Assembly (NCBI GenBank): GCA_002337215.1
Contig: DDFO01000047.1
Location: 53,672-91,245, forward strand
Length of the DNA: 37,574 nucleotides
Source of the DNA: Phycisphaerales bacterium UBA1926
GTDB taxonomy: Bacteria > Planctomycetota > Phycisphaerae > Phycisphaerales > UBA1924
Direction: 5' to 3'
Both the position numbers and the translations under genes were made by a program. The notes under the pieces are model-generated. The model searched no databases. It was given only the letters and a program-made list of their open reading frames with translations, and was not told the origin of the DNA. The first letter of the stretch is position 1. Every line of letters starts with the position of its first letter. Below are positions 1 to 6,470 of this stretch, piece after piece.

Positions 1-172
1 CGTCGCCCGACGAGTCGGAGCCGGCGCGAGCCGTGAACAGGCCCGTTTCACCGTCCTGCGTGAAGTACGAGGTGTCCAGATCGCTGTAGGCGAAGGTGGT
101 GATCGCGACATCCGCGGACGCGATAGACGCGGCCATGGCCAGCCCGGCGGCGGCAAAAATCTTCATATTCAT
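1..172 (-). CDS. Secreted protein, N-terminal fragment (runs off left edge)
   Basis: Only the first 57 residues are in the window. They begin MNMKIFAAAGLAMAASIASA, a classic short signal peptide with a basic start, a hydrophobic core and an A-S-A cleavage site at about residue 20. The mature part (DVAITTFAYSDLDTSYF...) resembles no domain I can name. The start is set by an AGGAG ribosome binding site at about 177-183, 8 bases upstream of ATG at 172; a second in-frame ATG at 166 is possible. The signal peptide and mature N-terminus resemble those of the sorted PEP-CTERM-like proteins elsewhere in this window, so a similar surface protein is plausible, but the C-terminus that would show this is missing. 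It is transcribed divergently from nuoF. Confidence 0.7.
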   Translation of the reverse strand, partial: MNMKIFAAAGLAMAASIASADVAITTFAYSDLDTSYFTQDGETGLFTARAGSDSSGD

Positions 173-689
173 TCTCGTACTCCTCTTTGGGTTGCTTTTC
201 TGATCCCCGCCGGTGTGCGTGACCCGCGACGGAGTGTCTCTCATCCAAATTTTCCGATTGATGCACCGGCAACAGCCGCCGGGCAGATCGGACACAGATT
301 GCGATCCCGCACGCATCGGCGCGTTCGGGACCTTGATTCACCGCAAACATGCCACGAGAAAATGAGCGTGCCACCCGATTGCCAAGGCTTTTTGGGATAA
401 AGACTTATCAGACCGCCGGTTCTGGCTGAACTGACCCATCACCACCCGAACGACGACGTACGCGGGTCCTCATACAGGGGGGGCGATCAGGCGGATCGAT
501 CGGCATCGCACTCCGCCGGCCGCGGAGCCGGCACGGACCAACCTCGCCGCTAGAATCGACGTCAGCCATCGGATCGAATCCCATGACGCGGTCCCGGCTT
601 GCCGGGCAGCACAACACACCGGAACCGACCACAAAGGCCGATCCCGCCCCTTCAGGTGGGCTCCGCCACGACCCCAGAGGCACGCACCC
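173..689. other. Divergent intergenic region between secreted protein and nuoF
   Basis: This 517-base stretch separates two divergent genes, so both promoters should lie in it. I see no convincing ORF, tRNA or pair of promoter boxes. It contains a less GC-rich segment at about 380-415, a perfect 6-bp hairpin CCCGGC-TT-GCCGGG at 593-606 without a T-run, and a run of seven or more Gs near 477-483. The open frames crossing it on the minus strand lie antisense to nuoF and do not look like protein. Confidence 0.5.
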
Positions 690-2135
690 ATGCCCAAAGC
701 GACCTACTCCAACGGCCTCGACAAGCACTATCTGCTCAAGAACATCCCGACCTTCCCGTTCGGCGATCCCAAGGACCGCAAGGTCGTCTCGTACGACGAA
801 TACGTCAAAAACGGCGGCTACAAGGCCCTCCGCAAGGCCATCACCATGTCCACCGGGGACGTCATCACCACCGTGAAGGACTCCGTCCTCCGAGGCCGAG
901 GCGGCGCGGGCTTCCCCGCGGGCGTCAAGTGGGGCTTCCTCCCCCCCGTCAAACTCACCGACGGCAGCGAGTTGAAGGAAGACGCCGTCGGCGAGTTCAT
1001 CGACATCGAGGGCCGCTACCTCGCGATCAACGCCGACGAGTCCGAGCCCGGCACCTTCAAGGACCGCCTCCTCATGGAGTGCGACCCCCACGGCATGCTC
1101 GAGGGCATCGCCATCGCCTGCTACGCCTGCAAGCTCAACAAGGCCTACATCTTCATCCGGGGCGAGTACCACCACCAGGCCCATGTCCTCGAGAAGGCGA
1201 TCGCCGAGGCGTACGAGCACGGCATTTTCGGCGACAAGGGCCTCATCGCGGGCTCTGAGAACACCGGGGGCCCACGCTTCAAGGTCGATTGCTACGTCCA
1301 CCGCGGCGCCGGGGCCTACATCTGCGGCGAAGAGACCGGCCTGCTCGAGGCGATCGAGGGCAAGCGCGGCTGGCCCCGCATCAAGCCCCCCTTCCCCGCC
1401 ATCAAGGGCCTGTTCGGGAAGCCCACCATCATCAACAACGTCGAGACCCTCGCGCACGTCCCCGACATCATCAACAACGGCGCGGAGTGGTTCACCAACC
1501 AGGGCGTCGAGTCCTCGGTGGGCGGGCCGCCCAGCTTCGGCACCAAGCTCATGGGCGTCTCGGGCCACGTCGAACGCCCAGGCGTTTACGAGGTCGAACT
1601 CGGCATCCCGCTCAAGACCCTCGTCGAGGAATTCTGCGGCGGCATGCGCCACGGCAAGAAGTTCAAGGGCGCCATCGCGGGCGGCGTGAGCATGGGCATC
1701 CTGGGCCCCGATCAGTACGAGGCCGAGATGGACTTCGATATCGGCCGCAAGTACAACGTGCTGGGCCTGGGCACCGCGTGCCCCACGGTCTTCGACGAAG
1801 ACACCGACATGGTCGCCGTCTGCCGCAACATCGCCCGCTTCTACAAGCACGAATCGTGCGGCCAGTGCACCCCCTGCCGCGAGGGCTCGGGCTGGCTCTA
1901 TCAGCTCCTCTGCAAGATCGAAGAGGGCGACGGTCGCACCAAGGACCTCGACCTTGCGCTCGAAGTCGCGACCAGCATGGGCTCGATGCCCGGCACGACC
2001 ATCTGCGGCCTCGCCGACGGCAACAACTGGGCGACGCGGACGATCATGAACAAGTACCGCGACGAGTTCGAGAGCCGGGTCAAGCCGAGCCACGTGCCGG
2101 TGAAGATGACGGTGGGGGCGTCGGCGAAGGGGTGA
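690..2135 (+). CDS. nuoF: NADH-quinone oxidoreductase subunit F (NuoF)
   Basis: This is the 51-kDa-type subunit of respiratory complex I, which binds NADH, FMN and the [4Fe-4S] cluster N3 and passes electrons from NADH into the enzyme on the cytoplasmic side. In the 481-residue protein, the glycine-rich flavin/NADH motif GRGGAGFP is at 69-76, NADESEPGT at 114-122, and the GAGAYICGEETGLLEAIEG signature at 207-225. The cluster cysteines are C390, C393 and C396 (ESCGQCTPC) with C439 in TTICGL. Residues of about 85-108 form a small insertion before the NADESEPGT strand compared with the Escherichia coli protein as I remember it. The gene stands apart from other nuo genes: no nuoE or nuoG is adjacent. 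The next gene starts 38 bases later on the same strand and is unrelated. The ribosome binding site is weak (AGAGG at 676-680). Confidence 0.96.
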   Translation: MPKATYSNGLDKHYLLKNIPTFPFGDPKDRKVVSYDEYVKNGGYKALRKAITMSTGDVITTVKDSVLRGRGGAGFPAGVKWGFLPPVKLTDGSELKEDAVGEFIDIEGRYLAINADESEPGTFKDRLLMECDPHGMLEGIAIACYACKLNKAYIFIRGEYHHQAHVLEKAIAEAYEHGIFGDKGLIAGSENTGGPRFKVDCYVHRGAGAYICGEETGLLEAIEGKRGWPRIKPPFPAIKGLFGKPTIINNVETLAHVPDIINNGAEWFTNQGVESSVGGPPSFGTKLMGVSGHVERPGVYEVELGIPLKTLVEEFCGGMRHGKKFKGAIAGGVSMGILGPDQYEAEMDFDIGRKYNVLGLGTACPTVFDEDTDMVAVCRNIARFYKHESCGQCTPCREGSGWLYQLLCKIEEGDGRTKDLDLALEVATSMGSMPGTTICGLADGNNWATRTIMNKYRDEFESRVKPSHVPVKMTVGASAKG

Positions 2136-2173
2136 GCGGCCCACGATCGCCTGTTCGCGTAGTCTGACGCCAC

Positions 2174-2878
2174 ATGCAGGCCCATGAAGACAACGCACGC
2201 CGGCCGGTCAAGGCCCGGGGCCTTGCGGTCATGCACCGCGCGGCCGGGACGCTCGCCCGGGCCGGGGTGACACCCAACGCCGTCTCCGTCGCCAGCGTCG
2301 TCTTAGCGGCGGGCGCCGGTGCGTTTCTCGTGTTCACAGCCTCGCTCGACGCGGGCTCAATCGGTGAACGCGTCGCGTTCCTCGCCTCGGCCTGCCTCAT
2401 CGGCCTCCGCCTACTCGCCAACCTCGTCGACGGGCTCATCGCCGTCGAGGGCGGCAAGCGCACCCCGCTAGGCGGTGTTTTCAACGAATTCCCGGACCGC
2501 GTCTCCGATGTGCTTGTGCTTGTCGGCGCGGGGTACGCCGTGGGTGGCTCGCCCAAGCTCGGGTTCCTCGCCGCGATCGTCGCCGTGCTGATCGCGTATG
2601 TCCGCGAGCTCGGGCACGGCCTTGGCGCCGCGCACCACTTCATCGGCCCGATGGCGAAGCAGCAACGCATGACCACGCTCATCGTCGCCTTCGTCTGGCT
2701 CGCCGTGACACCCGTCGCGTGGCGACCTGAGAACCAGGGTGCATCACTCGGCCTCCCCGCGATCGCGTGCGTGCTCATCATCGCCCTCGGGTTCGTCACG
2801 CTGGTTCGCAGACTCCAGCGGATCGCGCATGACCTCCGTGCGCTCGCGACACAATCACCGGCGGAGGACGCCCCGTGA
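2174..2878 (+). CDS. YnbA-type CDP-alcohol phosphatidyltransferase
   Basis: This membrane enzyme family transfers a phosphatidyl group from a CDP-lipid to an alcohol to make a phospholipid head group. Over 234 residues with several hydrophobic helices, the active-site signature runs N83-x2-D86-G87-x2-A90-V91 ... G100-x3-N104-E105-x2-D108-x3-D112. The standard family motif is DxxDGxxAR...GxxxDxxxD, so the first and third aspartates are asparagine and the arginine is valine. From memory, E. coli YnbA has the same N...DG...NExxDxxSD pattern, which places this protein in that branch rather than with PgsA or PssA. Its 3' end overlaps the start of the following cytidylyltransferase gene by GTGA, so the two are probably translationally coupled, as ynbA and ynbB are neighbours in E. 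coli. The acceptor alcohol cannot be deduced. Confidence 0.85.
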   Translation: MQAHEDNARRPVKARGLAVMHRAAGTLARAGVTPNAVSVASVVLAAGAGAFLVFTASLDAGSIGERVAFLASACLIGLRLLANLVDGLIAVEGGKRTPLGGVFNEFPDRVSDVLVLVGAGYAVGGSPKLGFLAAIVAVLIAYVRELGHGLGAAHHFIGPMAKQQRMTTLIVAFVWLAVTPVAWRPENQGASLGLPAIACVLIIALGFVTLVRRLQRIAHDLRALATQSPAEDAP

Positions 2879-3873
2879 CCGACGAACTCCGCGACCGGTT
2901 CTTCGGCGTCTTCGCGGCGGGGCTCGATCCCGTCTCCCAGGCGCTGCTCATCGGCATCGCCGCGGTGCTCGTCGTCGCCGGTGTGATTACCTTCGCCCTC
3001 CCCTCGTCACGCGTGCCCGATCCGATGCGCCGCGAGCTCCGCCAGCGATGGACCACCTGGGCGATCATCGCGCCGATCGTCGTCGCGGGTGTCCTGGGCG
3101 GTGCGGGCACCACGGCCCTGCTCATCGCCGCGATCTCCCTGCTCGCCTACCGCGAGTTCGCCCGGGGCACGGGCCTCTTCCGCGATCCGATCATCAGCGG
3201 CGTGTTCGTCCTCGCGGTGCTGGCGCTAGCGTTCGGCGCGCTCGACAACCGCTTCGCCCAGTTCACCGCCGTCGCCCCGATCGCCACCGTACTCATCGCG
3301 ATCGCCCGGCTGCTGCGAGACGACCCCGAGGGCTATCTCCAGTCCGTCTCGTTGGGCGTCGTCGCCGTGCTCATGCTCGCCGTCGGCCCGGCCTACCTCA
3401 CCATGTTCACCATCGACGAGCGAGCGATCCCCGTCCTGCTCTCGATCTTCGTCTCCACGGCCGTGGGCGACGTCAGCGCCTTCATCGTCGGCAAGTGCAT
3501 CAAGGGACCAAAGCTCGCACCCAATACCAGCCCCGGCAAGACGATCTCGGGCGCCGTCGGCTCGCTCGTCATCACCGCCTCGTTCGCGGCCTTCGTCTTC
3601 GGCTCGATCTATGACGGCACGCCCCTCGACACGCCGCTCCGTCTCGCGATCCTCGGCGTGCTCATCGCCGCGTGCGGTCAACTGGGCGACCTAGTGCTCA
3701 GCTCGATCAAACGCGATCTGGGCATCAAAGACTTCGGCGCGAGCCTCCCGGGGCACGGCGGGCTGCTCGATCGCGTCGATAGCCTGCTGCTCTCATCCCC
3801 CGCGGCGTTCTATTTCATCGCCAACTATGCGGGGGTCGGCATCGGCAGCGCCACCGAGATCTTCACGGGCTGA
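2875..3873 (+). CDS. cdsA: Phosphatidate cytidylyltransferase (CdsA/YnbB family)
   Basis: The enzyme makes CDP-diacylglycerol from CTP and phosphatidic acid in the membrane, supplying the donor used by the preceding phosphatidyltransferase. The 332-residue protein has about eight hydrophobic segments and a complete CdsA signature at 276-302: S-x-x-KR-x4-KD then LPGHGG and DRVD. A further conserved stretch, PNTSPGKTISG, is at 216-226. Translation begins at GTG 2875, inside the stop codon of the upstream gene. This could be the general CdsA of the cell or a paralogue dedicated to the cassette, as YnbB is in E. coli; coupling to a YnbA-like enzyme favours the second. The PlsC-like gene follows after 18 bases. 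Confidence 0.92.
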   Translation: MTDELRDRFFGVFAAGLDPVSQALLIGIAAVLVVAGVITFALPSSRVPDPMRRELRQRWTTWAIIAPIVVAGVLGGAGTTALLIAAISLLAYREFARGTGLFRDPIISGVFVLAVLALAFGALDNRFAQFTAVAPIATVLIAIARLLRDDPEGYLQSVSLGVVAVLMLAVGPAYLTMFTIDERAIPVLLSIFVSTAVGDVSAFIVGKCIKGPKLAPNTSPGKTISGAVGSLVITASFAAFVFGSIYDGTPLDTPLRLAILGVLIAACGQLGDLVLSSIKRDLGIKDFGASLPGHGGLLDRVDSLLLSSPAAFYFIANYAGVGIGSATEIFTG

Positions 3874-3891
3874 TCGCTCGACCACCGAACC

Positions 3892-4605
3892 ATGCGCAAG
3901 TGGACCTACACCCCAGCCCGCGACCTCGACCTGCACGGCCTCGATCGGCTCACGAGCCCGCGCCGCGAACGGGGGCTCATCGGCGCGATCGGCCACGCGT
4001 GCTTCCTCGCCGCCGCGCGCACGTACCTCGCCCTCTACCACCGCATGCGCGTCGAAGGCCGATCGAAATTGCCGGTCGCGGGCCCGCTCGTGATCGTCGC
4101 GAACCACACGAGCCATCTCGACGCGATCATGATCCTCGCCGCGCTCCCGCGCAGGCTCCGCCGCGTCGCGAGGCCTGTGTCCGCGGCCGACACGTTCTTC
4201 ACTTCGCTCCCGCGGGCCGGGCTCGCGTCGGTCTTCATCGACGCGCTCGCGATCAAGCGGGGCGGCACGGGCCGGCAGCAACTCGCCCAGCTCCGCGAGC
4301 GCCTCACCGAGGACGGCTGCTGCCTGATCGTCTTCCCCGAGGGCACACGCACGCGGACGGGCGAGCCCTGCCGTTTCCGCCACGGCGTCGGCGCCATCGT
4401 CGCGGGGACCGGCATCCCCGTTGTCCCCTGTTTCGTGCGCGGGGCCCACGCCGCACTGCCGCCCGGCTCGCGCGTGCCGCGCCCCAGACCCGTAGGCGTC
4501 CGGTTCGGCGAGCCGATGCGGTGCGACGACGAGTCGGACTGCCGCGAGGGCTGGAAGCAGATCGCCGAATCGCTGGAAGCGGCGGTGCTTAAGCTTGGTG
4601 AGTGA
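3892..4605 (+). CDS. 1-acyl-glycerol-3-phosphate acyltransferase-like protein (PlsC family)
   Basis: PlsC-type enzymes acylate lysophosphatidic acid to phosphatidic acid, the substrate of the upstream CdsA-like enzyme. The catalytic H-x4-D motif is at 72-77 (NHTSHLD), and the substrate-binding FPEGTR motif is at 148-153, followed by the usual glycine/valine-rich block ending VPCFVRGA. The length of 237 residues is normal for the family. The first 60 residues contain one hydrophobic segment (about 30-48) that could anchor the enzyme to the membrane. The gene lies 18 bases after the cytidylyltransferase gene and reads in the same direction, so acyltransfer, CDP activation and head-group transfer are encoded in sequence. 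The exact acyl acceptor is not shown by the sequence. Confidence 0.88.
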   Translation: MRKWTYTPARDLDLHGLDRLTSPRRERGLIGAIGHACFLAAARTYLALYHRMRVEGRSKLPVAGPLVIVANHTSHLDAIMILAALPRRLRRVARPVSAADTFFTSLPRAGLASVFIDALAIKRGGTGRQQLAQLRERLTEDGCCLIVFPEGTRTRTGEPCRFRHGVGAIVAGTGIPVVPCFVRGAHAALPPGSRVPRPRPVGVRFGEPMRCDDESDCREGWKQIAESLEAAVLKLGE

Positions 4606-4638
4606 TGCGCCGGTCGATTCAGATCAATCGACGCTGAT

Positions 4639-5127
4639 CTAGAAGAACGTGAGCAGGATCGGAACCCCGACCCAAAGCCAGAACAGCGTGACAAGGCCCG
4701 TGATGGTCCACGAGACCCATGGGCGGCTTCGGCTCACCGGGCGACTGCTTCGCGCGCTTACACCGAGAAACGCCGCCAATACACCGACCGCGAGCACGGG
4801 GCTGTACAAGAACGGGAGCACGAGCGCAATCGAATCTTGTGCATCGGCGATCCGGTTCCCGACGGAGTAGGGGAGGTTCACGTATGCGACGCACATACTC
4901 ACAAAGAACAGATACGCGATACCCATCGTCGCGAGTTGATAGACCGCCGGACGCCAGATCATGCGCCGCCGAGATCGCCGTGCGATCTCGTCCCAATCGA
5001 TTGCATCGCCGCACTCGGGGCAGGCCTTGATATCAGTATCAATGAGGTTCGCGAGGTCGTAACCGCACCCGAGGCACAGCCGCGAGCCGAGCGACGGACG
5101 GACCCGCTTGGTCGCGGCAGGCACCAT
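4639..5127 (-). CDS. Zinc-ribbon membrane protein of unknown function
   Basis: I do not recognise the family beyond its layout. The 162-residue protein has two zinc-knuckle pairs, C18-x2-C21 (CLGCGYDL) and C36-x2-C39 (CPECG), then a basic stretch (RRSRRR, 51-55) and three hydrophobic segments at about 65-83, 100-121 and 139-161. A cytoplasmic zinc ribbon in front of a small membrane domain is a recurrent theme in this window. The ATG at 5127 overlaps the TGA of the upstream gene as ATGA, so it is translationally coupled to the metallo-beta-lactamase-like gene. The open frame runs on upstream to 5913, but that part is antisense-type sequence over the neighbouring gene and is not counted. It converges with the PlsC-like gene, leaving 33 bases. 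Confidence 0.75.
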   Translation of the reverse strand: MVPAATKRVRPSLGSRLCLGCGYDLANLIDTDIKACPECGDAIDWDEIARRSRRRMIWRPAVYQLATMGIAYLFFVSMCVAYVNLPYSVGNRIADAQDSIALVLPFLYSPVLAVGVLAAFLGVSARSSRPVSRSRPWVSWTITGLVTLFWLWVGVPILLTFF

Positions 5128-5891
5128 CAGAATATCTTCTTCGTCCGGTTCACCACCACGTTGTCCCGCCCCAGCACCAGCACATCCGCGATCTCGACCG
5201 CTTCCTCGAAACTCTCCCTCGCCGCCTCTCGGTCCGCGCAATCGGGCAGCACTTTCCCCTGCTCGAGATGATCGAGCGTCGCGACCGCGTCGCCGCAGAT
5301 GAGCGTCGTCTCCCGGCCCTCCAGCAGCAGCCCGGTGCACCCCATCGAGACGCCGGGCAGCGGGAACAGGTCCACGCCCTGCGCGATCGTGTCCGAGGCC
5401 TCCTGGCACCGCTGCAAAATCGCGACGTCCCGCTGCAGCACCCCGATCATCGTCTCCTGATCCTCGTCCAGGGGTTCGCCCGTGTCCTGCGCCGCCTGGC
5501 GCGATTCGGCCAGCCGCGCGAGCGACGACGCGAGCGGCACGCCCGCCGACTCCCGCTCGCGGGGGGAGACGAGCCACGCCGCGTCCGGGAAGGCCGTGAT
5601 CGCGCGGCGGTTCTCCGGATGGAAACTCGTCAGGAACACATGCGTGATGTCGCTCGGCTTCAGCCCCGTCCGCTCGTGCAGCCTCGCGACCATCGCCGGC
5701 TCGGGGAGCCCCGGATCGATCAGCAGATTCACCGCGGTCTTCGGGTCGTTGGTCGCGGTCGTGCGCACGAGCGTGGTCGTGGCGTGCCCAGTCCGGACGC
5801 TCCCGCGCTCGCCCCACAGCGGGTGCGCCGAGAGCGCCCCGATGCTGACCACGCGGCAGTCGATCCCCGTTTTCACCTTCGGCATGTCCAT
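5127..5891 (-). CDS. Metallo-beta-lactamase-fold protein with degenerate metal site
   Basis: The 254-residue protein has the order of elements of an MBL-fold hydrolase: an N-terminal strand pair with a thiol-esterase-like LLIDPG (57-61), the metal loop, a middle helical region, a GxxxG loop at 180-184, and ICGDA (198-202). The metal ligands are mostly gone. The usual HxHxDH reads S89-F-H91-P-E93-N94, and the usual GHTxG histidine is V181; only H91 and D201 stay. It is therefore either a pseudo-enzyme or one with a changed metal centre. The start at 5891 has an AGGA sequence 8-9 bases upstream; ATG 5885 is an in-frame alternative. It is the first gene of a two-gene unit with the zinc-ribbon membrane protein. 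Fold assignment is fairly sure; function is unknown. Confidence 0.72.
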   Translation of the reverse strand: MDMPKVKTGIDCRVVSIGALSAHPLWGERGSVRTGHATTTLVRTTATNDPKTAVNLLIDPGLPEPAMVARLHERTGLKPSDITHVFLTSFHPENRRAITAFPDAAWLVSPRERESAGVPLASSLARLAESRQAAQDTGEPLDEDQETMIGVLQRDVAILQRCQEASDTIAQGVDLFPLPGVSMGCTGLLLEGRETTLICGDAVATLDHLEQGKVLPDCADREAARESFEEAVEIADVLVLGRDNVVVNRTKKIF

Positions 5892-6470
5892 CGCGGGATC
5901 CTATCGGGCCCAACGCGCCGCCGGCCCGCCGCCGATCCCGACCGGGCCAGATCTCGATTCAGGCCGACGCGGGCGGGCCGCGTTGCTCGGCACGGGCGTT
6001 CAGGAGGTTTGCGCGGTCCGAGTTGGTCGGCGACGGCTGAATTTCGATCACAACCGCTGGCACGCCCCTCCCCATATCCGAGAGTGTGAACAGCCCCGTT
6101 GGGGGAGAGAGTGCGAAGGGGGATCGCTCGCCGGTGTGGGAGCCGGCGGCTTGAACAGCATCCCCTGCGAGAGCCCCGCGTCGATCAAAGCATCGGCGTG
6201 GGGCTTTCTTGCGCGCCCCCGCTCAGCCTCCCGCGGGCCCGTCCCGGTCCGCCGAGCATGTTCAGACCCCGTAAAACCCGCACGCAATCCCGGACGGAAA
6301 CCCCGAATACCCCGGGGTGGCCCCCCGCGTCGCGTAAACTCGGTGGGGGCAACGCCGGCGGGTCCTCGGATCGAACCCCGGGACCAACCCCGGCAAGTCG
6401 CCCCGGAACCAGCGATCGACAGCGGTCGAACGCGGGCGTGACCACAAGCGATCGGGCGGGAGTGGATGGG
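5892..6470. other. Long divergent intergenic region upstream of the PHP-glycosyltransferase
   Basis: These 579 bases lie between the minus-strand MBL-like gene and the plus-strand PHP-glycosyltransferase gene. The plus-strand frame of the latter is open back to 6099, but the predicted peptide there is rich in R, P, S and G without domain character, and a good ribbon of SD plus ATG exists only at 6471. The region holds a hairpin with a T-run (6172-6210) and several C-runs and G-runs. I find no tRNA-like fold and no convincing promoter boxes. Confidence 0.5.
6172..6210 (+). terminator. Hairpin with T-run in leader region (terminator or attenuator candidate)
   Basis: A 14-base arm at 6172-6185 pairs with 6192-6205 across a 6-base loop, with two mismatched or wobble positions, and is followed by TTTCTT (6205-6210). 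On the plus strand this is the form of an intrinsic terminator. No plus-strand gene is known upstream, so it would end a leader or small RNA started within 5892-6172, or act as an attenuator for the PHP-glycosyltransferase gene 260 bases downstream. Confidence 0.35.

Noticed and set aside
593..606. Terminator upstream of nuoF
   Set aside because: Six-base stem with a two-base loop and no T-run; no gene ends before it on the plus strand.
408..2198. 596-residue minus-strand open frame
   Set aside because: Antisense shadow of nuoF; long only because GC-rich codons leave few stops, and it has no recognisable domain.
4639..5913. Single 424-residue fusion reading through to the zinc-ribbon membrane protein
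   Set aside because: The upstream part is an off-frame of the MBL-like gene; an ATGA overlap at 5127 marks the true start.
6099..6470. N-terminal extension of the PHP-glycosyltransferase frame by 124 residues
   Set aside because: The peptide is R/P/S/G-rich without domain character, and the good ribosome binding site with ATG is at 6471; a hairpin with T-run lies inside the stretch.
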